Below are positions 7,321 through 14,288 of a stretch of DNA of 30,279 bases, piece by piece; positions within the stretch are counted from its first letter, which is position 1; every line of letters begins with the position of its first letter. This stretch comes from a virus. Both the position numbers and the translations under genes were made by a program. The notes below the pieces were generated by a model. The model was not told the DNA's origin. It was given only the letters and a program-made list of their open reading frames with translations, and made no database searches. Where the stretch lies: positions 1-30,279 of the IMG/VR virus record IMGVR_UViG_3300006921_000083; one strand, 5' to 3'.

Positions 7321-8570
7321 TAGTACCCTGCCACAATGTCTAGTATTTCGTGTTCGTCAATTTCGTAATCGTAGCTGTACGCAACCTTTGCTAACTGATC
7401 TATGTATGCCAGTGCGTCAACCAAGTCATCGTGGGTCAGTGGATCTGGAAACTGAAACAGTTGGTCTAAGAATCTGTTGTTCCACTCACCCTTGCTTAAA
7501 TCTATGTAACCGTTCTCAAAGCGGCCCTGTAGCGCCCACATAACCCTGTCAGTTTTCTTCTTGTTACCGTGGGTCAACTCTTCGACACGAAAGAACGTAC
7601 CGTGGCGTTTCATTAGGTCTGTCAGAGGACTCATTACTGCCTGCTTTGCTATTCCTCTTTCAATACCAACGCTAATGGGTCTGTAATCTCTAACGGCTTG
7701 AAATATCTTGGCGGCAGTCTCGTCAAGGCTCCACCGCCCATATATAATGTTATCAACGTACCAACCATCAGGACTAACCTTAACAACAGCGATTGCAGTT
7801 TCATCTAGTTTTGTATTCTTCGTCCGTTTCTTGTTGACTTCCTCAAAACCTGCGAGGTCAACTGCGATGTAGTAGTCACCTACCTCTGGCTCTTCTCCAA
7901 AGTGTACCCAATCTTCCTTAAACATTTCGGAACCTCTGGCCTCAAATGATGCCATAAATTCCTGACGAAACGCATAAGATGACATAGACTTTTTAGCCAT
8001 GTCAATTTCTTCCGAGTCCAGTATTGGGTTGTCATACGATGTAAAGTGCCATCCCTTGTACGTTGGGTCATCCCCTAGTTCTGCGTACTTGTACAGTTCA
8101 TAAAAGTGGTTCCTGCCCATAGGCGTACCTATGAACATCGCTGAACCCTTTTGGTCAGCCAGTGCTGGACGGAGGATTTGCTCCCATACGTCAGGCTTCA
8201 TGTCTGCGTACTCGTCCATCACAAGAAACTTCAAGGAAACACCACGCATTGTCTCTGGCCTATCGGCTCCTTTGAGACTAATGGTGGCCCCGTTGACCAG
8301 CTTGATCTGCAGGTTGTTAATGTGACTACCCGCAATCACAGGGTTTCCTAGCTCCATCAGGGTTTGCCACATAATATCACGGGCCTGACCCTGAGTGGGC
8401 GCAACGTAAAAAACTTGCCCTTTGTCTGTCTGTAGGGCGTTAATAATTAACATCCATGCAGCTAGTCGGGACTTCCCTGTCCGTCTTCCAGCAGCTACTA
8501 CCTTGAATCGTGTAGAATCAGAGTAGACTTCTTGCTGCCAAGGCAACAACTGAACATTAAGATCAGTCAC
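7320..8570 (-). CDS. terL: Terminase large subunit
   Basis: The 416-aa packaging motor combines an ATPase with a headful nuclease. Walker A is AAGRRTGKS (residues 26-34), Walker B is FLVMDE with D119/E120, and a coupling-type IGTPMGRNHFYELY follows. The C-terminal RNase H-like nuclease shows IAVDLAG, VGIERG and the late HDDLVDALAY, which supply the acidic metal ligands. The start is GTG 8570, close after the preceding stop. Small terminase lies four genes upstream, an unusual separation, with lysis-like and envelope genes between. Confidence 0.95.
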   Translation of the reverse strand: MTDLNVQLLPWQQEVYSDSTRFKVVAAGRRTGKSRLAAWMLIINALQTDKGQVFYVAPTQGQARDIMWQTLMELGNPVIAGSHINNLQIKLVNGATISLKGADRPETMRGVSLKFLVMDEYADMKPDVWEQILRPALADQKGSAMFIGTPMGRNHFYELYKYAELGDDPTYKGWHFTSYDNPILDSEEIDMAKKSMSSYAFRQEFMASFEARGSEMFKEDWVHFGEEPEVGDYYIAVDLAGFEEVNKKRTKNTKLDETAIAVVKVSPDGWYVDNIIYGRWSLDETAAKIFQAVRDYRPISVGIERGIAKQAVMSPLTDLMKRHGTFFRVEELTHGNKKKTDRVMWALQGRFENGYIDLSKGEWNNRFLDQLFQFPDPLTHDDLVDALAYIDQLAKVAYSYDYEIDEHEILDIVAGY

Positions 8571-8573
8571 TAC

Positions 8574-9926
8574 TTAGCTACTAGTCACCGTCATTGACTT
8601 ATGCTCTACAGCGTAACCGTAGCTCATTGGACCGTTGACGATACGTGTGCCAGCAAAGCCGAGAATAGGTAATCCCTTAATCTCCACGTTGTTATCGTCC
8701 TTTGGTAACTTCTGACTAGTATTCAGAGTAGCTGATCCTGCCTGAAACGAGTAAGAAATGTCTTTGTTGGTACTAGTAATTAAGGCGCTCTTGCTGTTAA
8801 AAGAGAGTACATTCACGGCACCACACACAGTGTCTTCTACACCGTTAGGCGCGTCAGGAACAAACTGAGAGGTGGCTGAAGTGACGTTAGACTCGCGATC
8901 ACGCCTGATTAGAGACATAGGCTCACAAGCACCCCCGTCAGCCTTAGTGCTGTCGTAAGCTACCGTGAACGGCGCAGAAGCAGTGTCCTTAGTAAAGTAC
9001 TTTTTAGTTGGAAACGTAACTACCCAATCAGTTTCAGCAGCGAGTACGTCCTCTGTCTGAACTTCGTTGTTAATGCTCTGTGACGCTAGGAGCGCACTCA
9101 TGGCTAACACAGACCCGTTTGTTTTGCTAGTGTAGTTTACAGTTACTCCGTTTACTACTGCCTTGGATACACCGTCATCTAAGTCAGGAGCCAAGTTGCC
9201 CGGACTCTTGTGGTAGTTAGTCCCAGACTTAGCCCACCCGTCGATAGCTGTTACAGGCATAGACATGGAGTAAGCCAGAGATGGAACAATGAACAAGGAA
9301 GACCCTGATAGCCCACCAGTGGGTCCAGTTACGTTAGTAGATGTGTCGGAGGACCAAGCACCAGTACCTGTAGTCCACAGGTCTATCAGTGAGTCACAGT
9401 CGGCTACGTCAACGGTATCGCCTACCACGCCCATCTCAATAACTTCTAGGTGACCCATGAGTGTCCGTGAGATGTCTCCAGACTCTTCGCTCTCAAACAG
9501 GTACGGAACAAACGGCTGTGACCTGAGTACAGCCCCAGACGCCAGAAGTTCCTGTGTACCGTCATAAGGAGGGTTAGATGTCCCTAGCTGTGGTACTGTA
9601 CAGGTGCTGTCGTTTGTTATGACTGAAGTCCCACCAAAATCGTTAGACGCCAGCGCAACGGGAAAGATATCGTGAGGCCCTAGGTACACGTTGAACTCTA
9701 GAACTACTGCTGAGTTCTGAGCCTCCATGAACCGGACCTTCACCGCCTTCTGATCGTCTGTGTTGTTGGTTACGTGCATATACGTATTTGCGTTGTTCTC
9801 AGTGGTATACAAAGGGTACAAGAGAACTTGGCCCGTAGGGGATACTGTCTGGTCTGCTAAAGCCACAGAAGAGGCCAGAGTTGCAGATGCTACAGCGAGG
9901 GCTAAAGTATTAGGTTTACTTAACAT
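8574..9926 (-). CDS. Exported envelope-type protein, probable host-derived moron
   Basis: This 450-aa protein has a clear Sec signal peptide: K4, a hydrophobic core at residues 7-23, and an ALA cleavage site after residue 24. The mature N-terminus reads VSPTGQVLLYPLYTT, with TNNTDDQKAVKVRFMEAQNS and FNVYLGPHDIFP following. I associate this pattern with uncharacterised periplasmic or surface proteins of Gammaproteobacteria. Four cysteines occur in the mature part (STCTV, VADCDS, GGACE, TVCGA) and could form two disulfides. A GGAG site lies 8 nt before the ATG, which follows the glutaredoxin stop directly. It is odd in a late operon between lysis-like genes and terminase. It could remodel the host surface or block superinfection (inference). 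Confidence 0.72.
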   Translation of the reverse strand: MLSKPNTLALAVASATLASSVALADQTVSPTGQVLLYPLYTTENNANTYMHVTNNTDDQKAVKVRFMEAQNSAVVLEFNVYLGPHDIFPVALASNDFGGTSVITNDSTCTVPQLGTSNPPYDGTQELLASGAVLRSQPFVPYLFESEESGDISRTLMGHLEVIEMGVVGDTVDVADCDSLIDLWTTGTGAWSSDTSTNVTGPTGGLSGSSLFIVPSLAYSMSMPVTAIDGWAKSGTNYHKSPGNLAPDLDDGVSKAVVNGVTVNYTSKTNGSVLAMSALLASQSINNEVQTEDVLAAETDWVVTFPTKKYFTKDTASAPFTVAYDSTKADGGACEPMSLIRRDRESNVTSATSQFVPDAPNGVEDTVCGAVNVLSFNSKSALITSTNKDISYSFQAGSATLNTSQKLPKDDNNVEIKGLPILGFAGTRIVNGPMSYGYAVEHKSMTVTSS

Positions 9927-10163
9927 TTAGTTGATCTCCGAAACATTCATAGTGGATTCTACAGCGTTGTTGAACTCTTGTAAACCACCAAAGTGGTAAA
10001 ATATCTGGGGTATGGACCGTTTACCTGTCAAGGCTTCTACCATGTCCCATCCTGGTTGCCCCGGAGGAATGTGTACATAATTGTACTCCAATCCGCTTTC
10101 TTGGGCCGACTTCTTTGCTTTTTTACAGGCGGGACACCAATCTGCCCCTACGATAGTAATCAT
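9927..10163 (-). CDS. Glutaredoxin-like thiol-disulfide oxidoreductase
   Basis: A 78-aa thioredoxin-fold protein. The redox site WCPAC (C10, C13) follows the first beta strand (MITIVGAD), and the cis-proline appears in RSIPQIFYHFGG. Length and layout fit a minimal glutaredoxin; the CPAC site lies between glutaredoxin CPYC and thioredoxin CGPC. There is no signal peptide, so it acts in the cytoplasm. Possible jobs are recycling the class II ribonucleotide reductase encoded at 23047-24912 or thiol control during lysis. It stands directly before the exported four-cysteine protein, but the compartments differ. Confidence 0.85.
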   Translation of the reverse strand: MITIVGADWCPACKKAKKSAQESGLEYNYVHIPPGQPGWDMVEALTGKRSIPQIFYHFGGLQEFNNAVESTMNVSEIN

Positions 10164-10167
10164 AACA

Positions 10168-10509
10168 TCAGTACGTCCATATAACAGGAACAGACCCCCG
10201 TGTATCTACGTGAATAAAGTCACCAGCGACCCCTATGCCAGTAAAGCCGTGTTCTAAGGCTGCTTTTATTAGCGAATACCGATGGGCAGAGTTAGTTATC
10301 TTTATGTCTGCCGCTATGCCTTGCGCGTGAGTCCCCGGTATCTCTTTTATAGCCTCTAACGGGTGGCTAGGGCTTCTGTAGCCGCTAGTGATAACAAAAG
10401 GAAAACCACAGTACTCCCTGAGTGAGTCAAGTTTGCTCAAGAACTCAGGTTCCATGTGGTTTTCGCCTGTTTCTTGACAGTTAAACTCTTTGTAGGTAAA
10501 GTATTTCAC
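10168..10509 (-). CDS. M15-family peptidase, endolysin candidate
   Basis: A 113-aa protein of the peptidase M15 (D-Ala-D-Ala carboxypeptidase-like) fold. ITSGYRSPSHP (residues 40-50) leads to the zinc motif HAQGIAAD (H61, D68) and to DFIHVD (H100), the third zinc ligand. Single-domain M15 enzymes of this size act as phage endolysins that cut peptidoglycan cross-links. There is no signal peptide or cell-wall binding domain, so it would need a holin, which I cannot identify securely. It starts with GTG overlapping the previous stop (GTGA). Confidence 0.85.
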   Translation of the reverse strand: MKYFTYKEFNCQETGENHMEPEFLSKLDSLREYCGFPFVITSGYRSPSHPLEAIKEIPGTHAQGIAADIKITNSAHRYSLIKAALEHGFTGIGVAGDFIHVDTRGSVPVIWTY

Positions 10510-10784
10510 TGATTAGCTTCTTCAACCGTCTTCTTAGCACGGGCTACGTCATTTACGTAGGCTCTCTCACAGTGATTCTCGTCAAAAACGTAGTCAACAG
10601 CGGCATTGAGCCACTTCCAAGCCTTAGACTTGTCTTTTAGCCTGTGGCTGCGTCCTGATACAGACTCGTTAGCGTTGTCACCAAAGAGTACAGCCACGTT
10701 TAGTAGCTGACTAGTGGCATCTCCTACCCTGATTACGTATTCTAGGGTTTCATCTAATACATCGTCTAGTTTATTCTGTGACAT
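10506..10784 (-). CDS. Conserved phage protein near lysis genes, unknown function
   Basis: I start this 92-aa protein at ATG 10784, which has GGAGAGG upstream and overlaps the end of small terminase. The longer in-frame extension lies wholly in the terminase gene. Residues about 30-45 read LFGDNANESVSGRSHRL and the C-terminal part has VDYVFDENHCERAY. The pair 'N-E-S-[VI]-S-x-R' and 'HC-x2-[AS]-Y' marks a family of small proteins common in tailed phages, frequently beside lysis genes. Its function is not known to me. There is no membrane span, so it is not a holin itself. Confidence 0.7.
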   Translation of the reverse strand: MSQNKLDDVLDETLEYVIRVGDATSQLLNVAVLFGDNANESVSGRSHRLKDKSKAWKWLNAAVDYVFDENHCERAYVNDVARAKKTVEEANQ

Positions 10785-11211
10785 CCACTGCCTCTCCTTC
10801 AATTTCCTCTCCCGATTCAAAGCCATCAGCAATAGTTGTACCTCCGACCCCAGTGATGTTAATCTGTATTGCACTTCGTCCCGCATCTTTGATTACATCC
10901 TTCTCAAAAGCACCAACAGGTAGTATACGATCCATTATTAGCTTCCATGCTGCTGCCTGATTCTTGTGGTCATCGTTAGTTGCAGCGTCAAAGATAGTCT
11001 GTAACACTAGTTCTGACTTAGGACTAGCTAACATCCTAGCCTTGTACTCGTTAATTATAGAAGCATCGCCCTTTGGCCTGCCTACTTTGCCTCTAGAACC
11101 TGAGGTCTTAGCTTTTACTTCAGACTTCTTAGGTCTGCCTCTCTTTCGCTTACGTAAATTAACTTCTTTACGTTCAGCAGCCTGTTGTGCTAGGGTGTCA
11201 TCCTGTGACAT
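10771..11211 (-). CDS. terS: Terminase small subunit, probable
   Basis: This 146-aa protein would recognise the phage genome and hand it to the large terminase. The N-terminal third holds two AT-hook-like cores: RGRPKK (residues 24-29) and VGRPKG (43-48). The middle (EYKARMLASPKSELVLQTIFDAA, then AAAWKLIMDRILP) is helical, as in small-terminase oligomerisation cores. The C-terminus is acidic. It is the first gene behind the leftward promoter at 11354-11382. The call relies on position, size and partial resemblance to podoviral small terminases; another DNA-binding protein is possible. Confidence 0.65.
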   Translation of the reverse strand: MSQDDTLAQQAAERKEVNLRKRKRGRPKKSEVKAKTSGSRGKVGRPKGDASIINEYKARMLASPKSELVLQTIFDAATNDDHKNQAAAWKLIMDRILPVGAFEKDVIKDAGRSAIQINITGVGGTTIADGFESGEEIEGEAVDVTE

Positions 11212-11353
11212 TATCCTTTTCCTTGTGTTTAACCTGAGTTCGCATGAGTCCCCTGCCTAAGATGCAACAGAAGAGGGGATCTATACGAACGGTTAAGTAA
11301 TTAACTTAGCCCTACATCTGCTGTACTACTTTTCATCTCAGTATCTGCCTATT

Positions 11354-11382
11354 ATTGTACCATACTTTTACTCAAAAGTCAA
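11354..11382 (-). promoter_or_regulatory. Sigma70 extended -10 promoter for the terminase block
   Basis: Minus-strand TTGACT (11377-11382), 17-nt spacer, TACAAT (11354-11359), with TGG directly before the -10. It matches ten of twelve consensus bases plus the extended -10. The bases around the -10 (TATGGTACAATA) nearly repeat those of the promoters at 4318 and 22263. It lies about 140 nt upstream of the small-terminase start, giving a long leader. Confidence 0.8.
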
Positions 11383-11622
11383 GTCTTTTTTGTACTAATT
11401 TAGACTGTAGTCCCGCCCCCGGATAAAACACAAGGTAAAACAAGTGGTTAGCTAGAGAATAACTTATGTTATTTTTGCATAGTTTTAGCTAAAATTACCC
11501 TTTAGTAAACTTGGGTGGGTACAACAATAATTATAATGTAGCAATCACCCTCCCCCCATGTCTAACACAGGCCACCCCGAAGCGCAAGAAGAAACACGGG
11601 TAATATTCACAGGCTACAGGGG

Positions 11623-11651
11623 TTGACACGGGTTGCATCATGTGGTAGATC
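11623..11651 (+). promoter_or_regulatory. Candidate early rightward promoter 1
   Basis: TTGACA at 11623-11628, a 17-nt spacer, and TAGATC at 11646-11651, preceded by TGG as in an extended -10. The -35 is perfect but the -10 matches only half. It faces the early cassette and has a near twin exactly 84 nt downstream. Confidence 0.4.
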
Positions 11652-11706
11652 CAGGCGCCCAAGGCCTACCACGGAATGACACACGGAGTCAAGTGTAAAA
11701 TTCACG

Positions 11707-11735
11707 TTGACAAGGTGTGTGAGCCAGTGTAGGAC
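11707..11735 (+). promoter_or_regulatory. Candidate early rightward promoter 2
   Basis: TTGACA at 11707-11712, a 17-nt spacer and TAGGAC at 11730-11735. The layout copies candidate 1 (TTGACA, 17 nt, TAG-x-x-C). The -10 is weak by host consensus, so it may need an activator or be an unrelated match. Confidence 0.35.
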
Positions 11736-11869
11736 CCTCAGGCTAACCGCAAGCATACAACACGGGGAAGAGTCAAGAAAAACAGGTGAAATAAAATGGT
11801 AATAATACACTGTACGGCAGCTGAGATTGCTGTATAGTGGTTAACAAGTGGCAGGGAAAGCGCCTCTCG

Positions 11870-11988
11870 GGATACCCCGAACAGGATCAACGCGAGTACC
11901 GGAAGACCGACCTCAACCGCTAGAGGGTTATAAAAGGCGGGCGCTAGTGAAGCGAGTCACGCCGTGAGCGTACCGTCCGAGGGTATCC
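11870..11988 (+). ncRNA. Potentially structured leader RNA of the early transcript
   Basis: GGATACCC (11870-11877) pairs perfectly with GGGTATCC (11981-11988), closing about 103 nt. The interior holds smaller hairpins such as CCTC/GAGG (around 11911-11926) and GTGA/TCAC with a GGC/GCC extension (around 11937-11963). It is GC-richer than the flanks and has no coding frame with a ribosome site. It lies downstream of both candidate early promoters, so it would be in the 5' leader. I recognise no known RNA family. Confidence 0.35.
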
Positions 11989-12181
11989 AAAGACGGAAAC
12001 GAAGCGAGACAGACCGACACAGACAGCGACAGACGCCACCACGCGAAAGCAAACAGGTGTAGGCAATGGGCAGACAATCCGGAGCCGTTGACGCAAGTCA
12101 CACTAAACGCGAGTAGCAACGGTGGCAACATTAGAGAGCATACGGTGCTTTGTAATGTTGTCACCACTGAAGGAAACAACC

Positions 12182-12622
12182 ATGCAAGAATTTAGCGATT
12201 TACAGATCCAGAGCGAACGCTACGGCGAGACATATACAAACGCCAGAGGCAGACGCACGGGAGCAGATTGTACGGTAAAGGCTTTGGCTGCCTGCTTTGA
12301 TTTGTCCTACGGTAAAGCACAAAGGACAATGGCAAAGGCGGGGAGAGAGTTTCGCAGAGGCGGGAACGTGATGCACATTTCACGCGGTATTGAGATCATC
12401 ACGGGCGAGGATTATGAAAGCATCAAGGGCGAATTTGTCGATTCGATGGAGGGCAGAGCATTACCAACCCTAAATCAATTCTGCAAAGCAAACCCCAAAG
12501 GCTCGTTTTATGTAATCGTCAGCGGTCATGCGATTTGCATACGTGACGGTCGTCTTATAGATTGGACAGCCGACACTGCAGGAAAACGCAAAGTCAAATA
12601 CGTGTACAAGGTCAAGGGTTGA
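12182..12622 (+). CDS. Papain-like fold protein candidate, first early gene
   Basis: A 146-aa protein. I choose ATG 12182 because AAGGAA lies about 8 nt upstream; an in-frame GTG at 12122 has no site. The motif GADCTVKALAACFDLSYGKA places C30 at a helix start. A later strand gives SGHAICIRDGRLIDW, with H116 and D127. This C...H...D order, with Cys after 'D' and His in 'GHA', is that of papain-like or C39-like cysteine peptidases. Related phage proteins exist but I know no function for them. As the first gene of the early cassette it may cleave or bind a host protein. Catalysis is inferred. Confidence 0.65.
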   Translation: MQEFSDLQIQSERYGETYTNARGRRTGADCTVKALAACFDLSYGKAQRTMAKAGREFRRGGNVMHISRGIEIITGEDYESIKGEFVDSMEGRALPTLNQFCKANPKGSFYVIVSGHAICIRDGRLIDWTADTAGKRKVKYVYKVKG

Positions 12623-12685
12623 TTTAACAGTGGGCATCGCGTAAGGTGTCCACGCTTAAACCAACGCAAGACAGGAGCAAAAACT

Positions 12686-12973
12686 ATGTGCAAGCAAATA
12701 GGCAGCACAGTTGTAGCGCCGACTAAAAAAGGCGCTCGCGTTTGGCTTCAGGGGCTTGAGTCTCTGGGCTGGGCTGGTGGTACACGGTATAACGTGGAGT
12801 TTCACGAGGGTTATGTGACCCTCTCACGTAATGCCGAGGGCAAGCGCAAGGTGACACCGAGCAAAGGCGGGGTCATTGACCTTGAGTCGAAGAAAATTGC
12901 ACAGGTGTTTGACGGTTGCGCGTCAGTTGTTTACAATGTACAAGCACACTCAATCACCATCAACAAGGGGTAA
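12686..12973 (+). CDS. Small early protein with possible AbrB/SymE-like barrel
   Basis: A 95-aa protein with AGGAG upstream of ATG 12686. The first part reads ARVWLQGLESLGWAGGTRY then V-x-F-x-x-G-Y-V-T-L. This resembles the 'strand, L-x-x-x-G-W/F, G-x-x-Y-x-V, strand' pattern of small AbrB/SymE-type beta barrels. The end (VVYNVQAHSITINKG) looks like another strand pair. That likeness is weak and from memory. If right, it would bind nucleic acid. It lies in the same orientation and is spaced 63 nt from the preceding gene. Confidence 0.6.
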   Translation: MCKQIGSTVVAPTKKGARVWLQGLESLGWAGGTRYNVEFHEGYVTLSRNAEGKRKVTPSKGGVIDLESKKIAQVFDGCASVVYNVQAHSITINKG

Positions 12974-12976
12974 ACC

Positions 12977-13207
12977 ATGAAACTGAAAAAAATTGGATCA
13001 AACATGACAGAGTTGTGGACGGATAGCGCCTGCGTATTGTTTTCATATGATACGCCTGTCGCGGCAAACAACTTTGGCGAGGGCTTTGTACGCACAAGCA
13101 CGAAACACAGCCAAACCACCACGCGCCACATTAACAAGTGGTTGGACGGTGTAATAGCAGACGAGCGCCCGCAGGCGTTCTTTTATGACCTAGTAAAAGG
13201 AGAGTAA
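12977..13207 (+). CDS. Small conserved phage protein (possibly DUF8033-like)
   Basis: A 76-aa protein starting 3 nt after the preceding stop. The core has VLFSYDTPVAA and then FVRTSTKHSQTTTRHINKWL. The pair 'L-F-S-Y-x-T-P-V-A' and 'R-T-x-x-x-S-x-T-T-x-R-H-I-N' is a recurring signature in phage and plasmid small proteins; I believe it corresponds to a domain of unknown function. No role is known to me. Its place near the start of the early cassette suggests a host- or DNA-directed role. Confidence 0.72.
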   Translation: MKLKKIGSNMTELWTDSACVLFSYDTPVAANNFGEGFVRTSTKHSQTTTRHINKWLDGVIADERPQAFFYDLVKGE

Positions 13208-13210
13208 AAC

Positions 13211-13399
13211 ATGGAAAACATTAATCACAAGAAAATCCTGGGCCGTTCGTTTATTTTACGCAAGCGGGTAAATTGGAAACGTCCGGTGTCATACAAGCGT
13301 GGTAATTGCTACCACGGGTTTCACGCAGGTTTGTTTAGCCTATACGTGACCTTGAGCAAGCCACAGAAGCGGGTCAATGTTTCTATAACTGACAAATAA
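13211..13399 (+). CDS. Small basic early protein, unrecognised
   Basis: A 62-aa basic protein beginning 3 nt after the previous stop with a strong AAGGAGA site. The N-terminal half is Lys/Arg-rich (HKKILGRSFILRKRVNWKRP); the second half (GFHAGLFSLYVTLSKPQKRV) looks like beta strands. I recognise no family. The good ribosome site and cassette position support expression. Confidence 0.6.
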   Translation: MENINHKKILGRSFILRKRVNWKRPVSYKRGNCYHGFHAGLFSLYVTLSKPQKRVNVSITDK

Positions 13400-13477
13400 G
13401 GGGTTGCGTTAGTGGTAGGCTTAGGGTACGCTCTGAGTCTACTGCTAAACCAAAACCAATTAACAGAGGGCAATGCC

Positions 13478-13705
13478 ATGTTTAAAACAAACAAAGATAT
13501 TGAGTTCCAACACGGTTGGGGACTGCAAGCAAGTTGCACGTTTACAGTGCCAAAGGGTACGCCAGTTGAACCAGCGACTAACCTACCGGACAATGATGAA
13601 TTGTTTTGGGTGCAGCCTCAGGATTCCTGGCCCTTCGGTGTTCGCCAATGGGCTGATTGTTACGGGTTTCTGATTAAGTCCAAGAACTTTATTTGTGAGG
13701 GGTAA
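13478..13705 (+). CDS. Small early protein, unrecognised
   Basis: I start this 75-aa protein at ATG 13478 because GAGGG lies 7 nt upstream; an in-frame GTG at 13412 has no site. It contains FTVPKGTPVEPATNLPDN followed by FWVQPQ and WADCYGFLIKSKNF. The 'V-P-x-G-T-x-V ... YGFL' pattern recurs in small phage and plasmid proteins of the early region, with beta strands predicted. No function is known to me. It ends 4 nt before the next gene. Confidence 0.6.
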   Translation: MFKTNKDIEFQHGWGLQASCTFTVPKGTPVEPATNLPDNDELFWVQPQDSWPFGVRQWADCYGFLIKSKNFICEG

Positions 13706-13709
13706 TATT

Positions 13710-14285
13710 ATGTTTGTTTCGTTATTCGTAAGGGCTGACAGTGCCTACAAAAAACGCCCGCAGTGGGATGCATACGACGCGAGCAGGGATGCTCTATCAT
13801 ACAGTGGCACCGATCCGTTAGTGTGTCACCCGCCTTGCAGGTCATGGGGCAGACTGTCGCACATGGCGCACAACGTTAGAGAAGGCGAGGCAGGTCTGGC
13901 GCTGTTCTCCATTGATAAGATCAGACAGAACGGGGGTATTCTGGAACATCCGTCAGGCTCTCGGCTATTTGGTACGCACCTACCAGACGCAGGGGAAACA
14001 GACGAGCATGGGGGCTTTACTATTGAGATAGATCAGTATGATTTCGGTCACGTAGCGCACAAGCGCACAAAACTTTACATCTGTGGGATTGACAAAGCAG
14101 AACTTCCTGGCTTGCCTCCGCGCGATTTGACGATTCATTACTGTGAGAAGGGCAAGCGTCGGTCTATTGCAGGCAACGTCAAAGGCACGACCAGATGCAC
14201 CCAGTATCAGCGTGAATATACACCAGAAAAATTGATAGACTACTTTGAAAGTGTGTTACACTTAATCAACAAAACAGGAGCATGA
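13710..14285 (+). CDS. Cytosine-methyltransferase-like protein lacking the SAM motif
   Basis: I start this 191-aa protein at ATG 13710, behind GAGGGG. It shows VCHPPCRSWGRL (C43), the shape of C5-methyltransferase motif IV (PPC), and GGILEHPSGSRLF (E79), the shape of motif VI. KRTKLYICG and ELPGLPP follow. The N-terminus (FVSLFVRADSAYK) has no F-x-G-x-G SAM-binding loop, and no target recognition domain is present. I recall a broad family of phage and prophage proteins with exactly these motifs, uncharacterised. Either it uses an unusual cofactor site or it is a non-methylating relative. Its cousin lies at 15030-15743. Confidence 0.7.
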   Translation: MFVSLFVRADSAYKKRPQWDAYDASRDALSYSGTDPLVCHPPCRSWGRLSHMAHNVREGEAGLALFSIDKIRQNGGILEHPSGSRLFGTHLPDAGETDEHGGFTIEIDQYDFGHVAHKRTKLYICGIDKAELPGLPPRDLTIHYCEKGKRRSIAGNVKGTTRCTQYQREYTPEKLIDYFESVLHLINKTGA

Positions 14286-14288
14286 GAT

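Larger units (their letters stand above)
11212..12181. other. Control region between the divergent early and late blocks, possible origin
   Basis: About 970 nt with no convincing gene; short frames in it lack ribosome sites or known motifs. From left to right I see the small-terminase leader with an imperfect inverted repeat (TAAGT/ACTTA, 11295-11309), the leftward promoter, an AT-rich stretch (about 11425-11545) with a perfect inverted repeat AATAAC-TTAT-GTTATT at 11458-11473, and two rightward promoter candidates. Then come a 7-bp hairpin (GTGGTAG/CTACCAC, 11642-11672), a potentially folded RNA, and a purine-rich GACAGA-type stretch at 12000-12035. The AT-rich segment is a reasonable place for a replication origin; this is inference. 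Confidence 0.5.

Noticed and set aside
11458-11476. AATAAC/GTTATT plus T run as a rightward terminator
   Set aside because: The stem is six bp and almost all A-T, and no rightward gene lies upstream to terminate; kept only as an inverted repeat.
11212-12181. Leftward frames of 67 and 83 aa and short rightward frames (such as 11559, 12066)
   Set aside because: No ribosome sites, no recognisable motifs and odd composition; more likely chance frames in a structured non-coding region.
12122-12181. GTG 12122 as the start of the papain-like gene
   Set aside because: No ribosome site, while ATG 12182 has AAGGAA at good spacing and the likeness begins after it.
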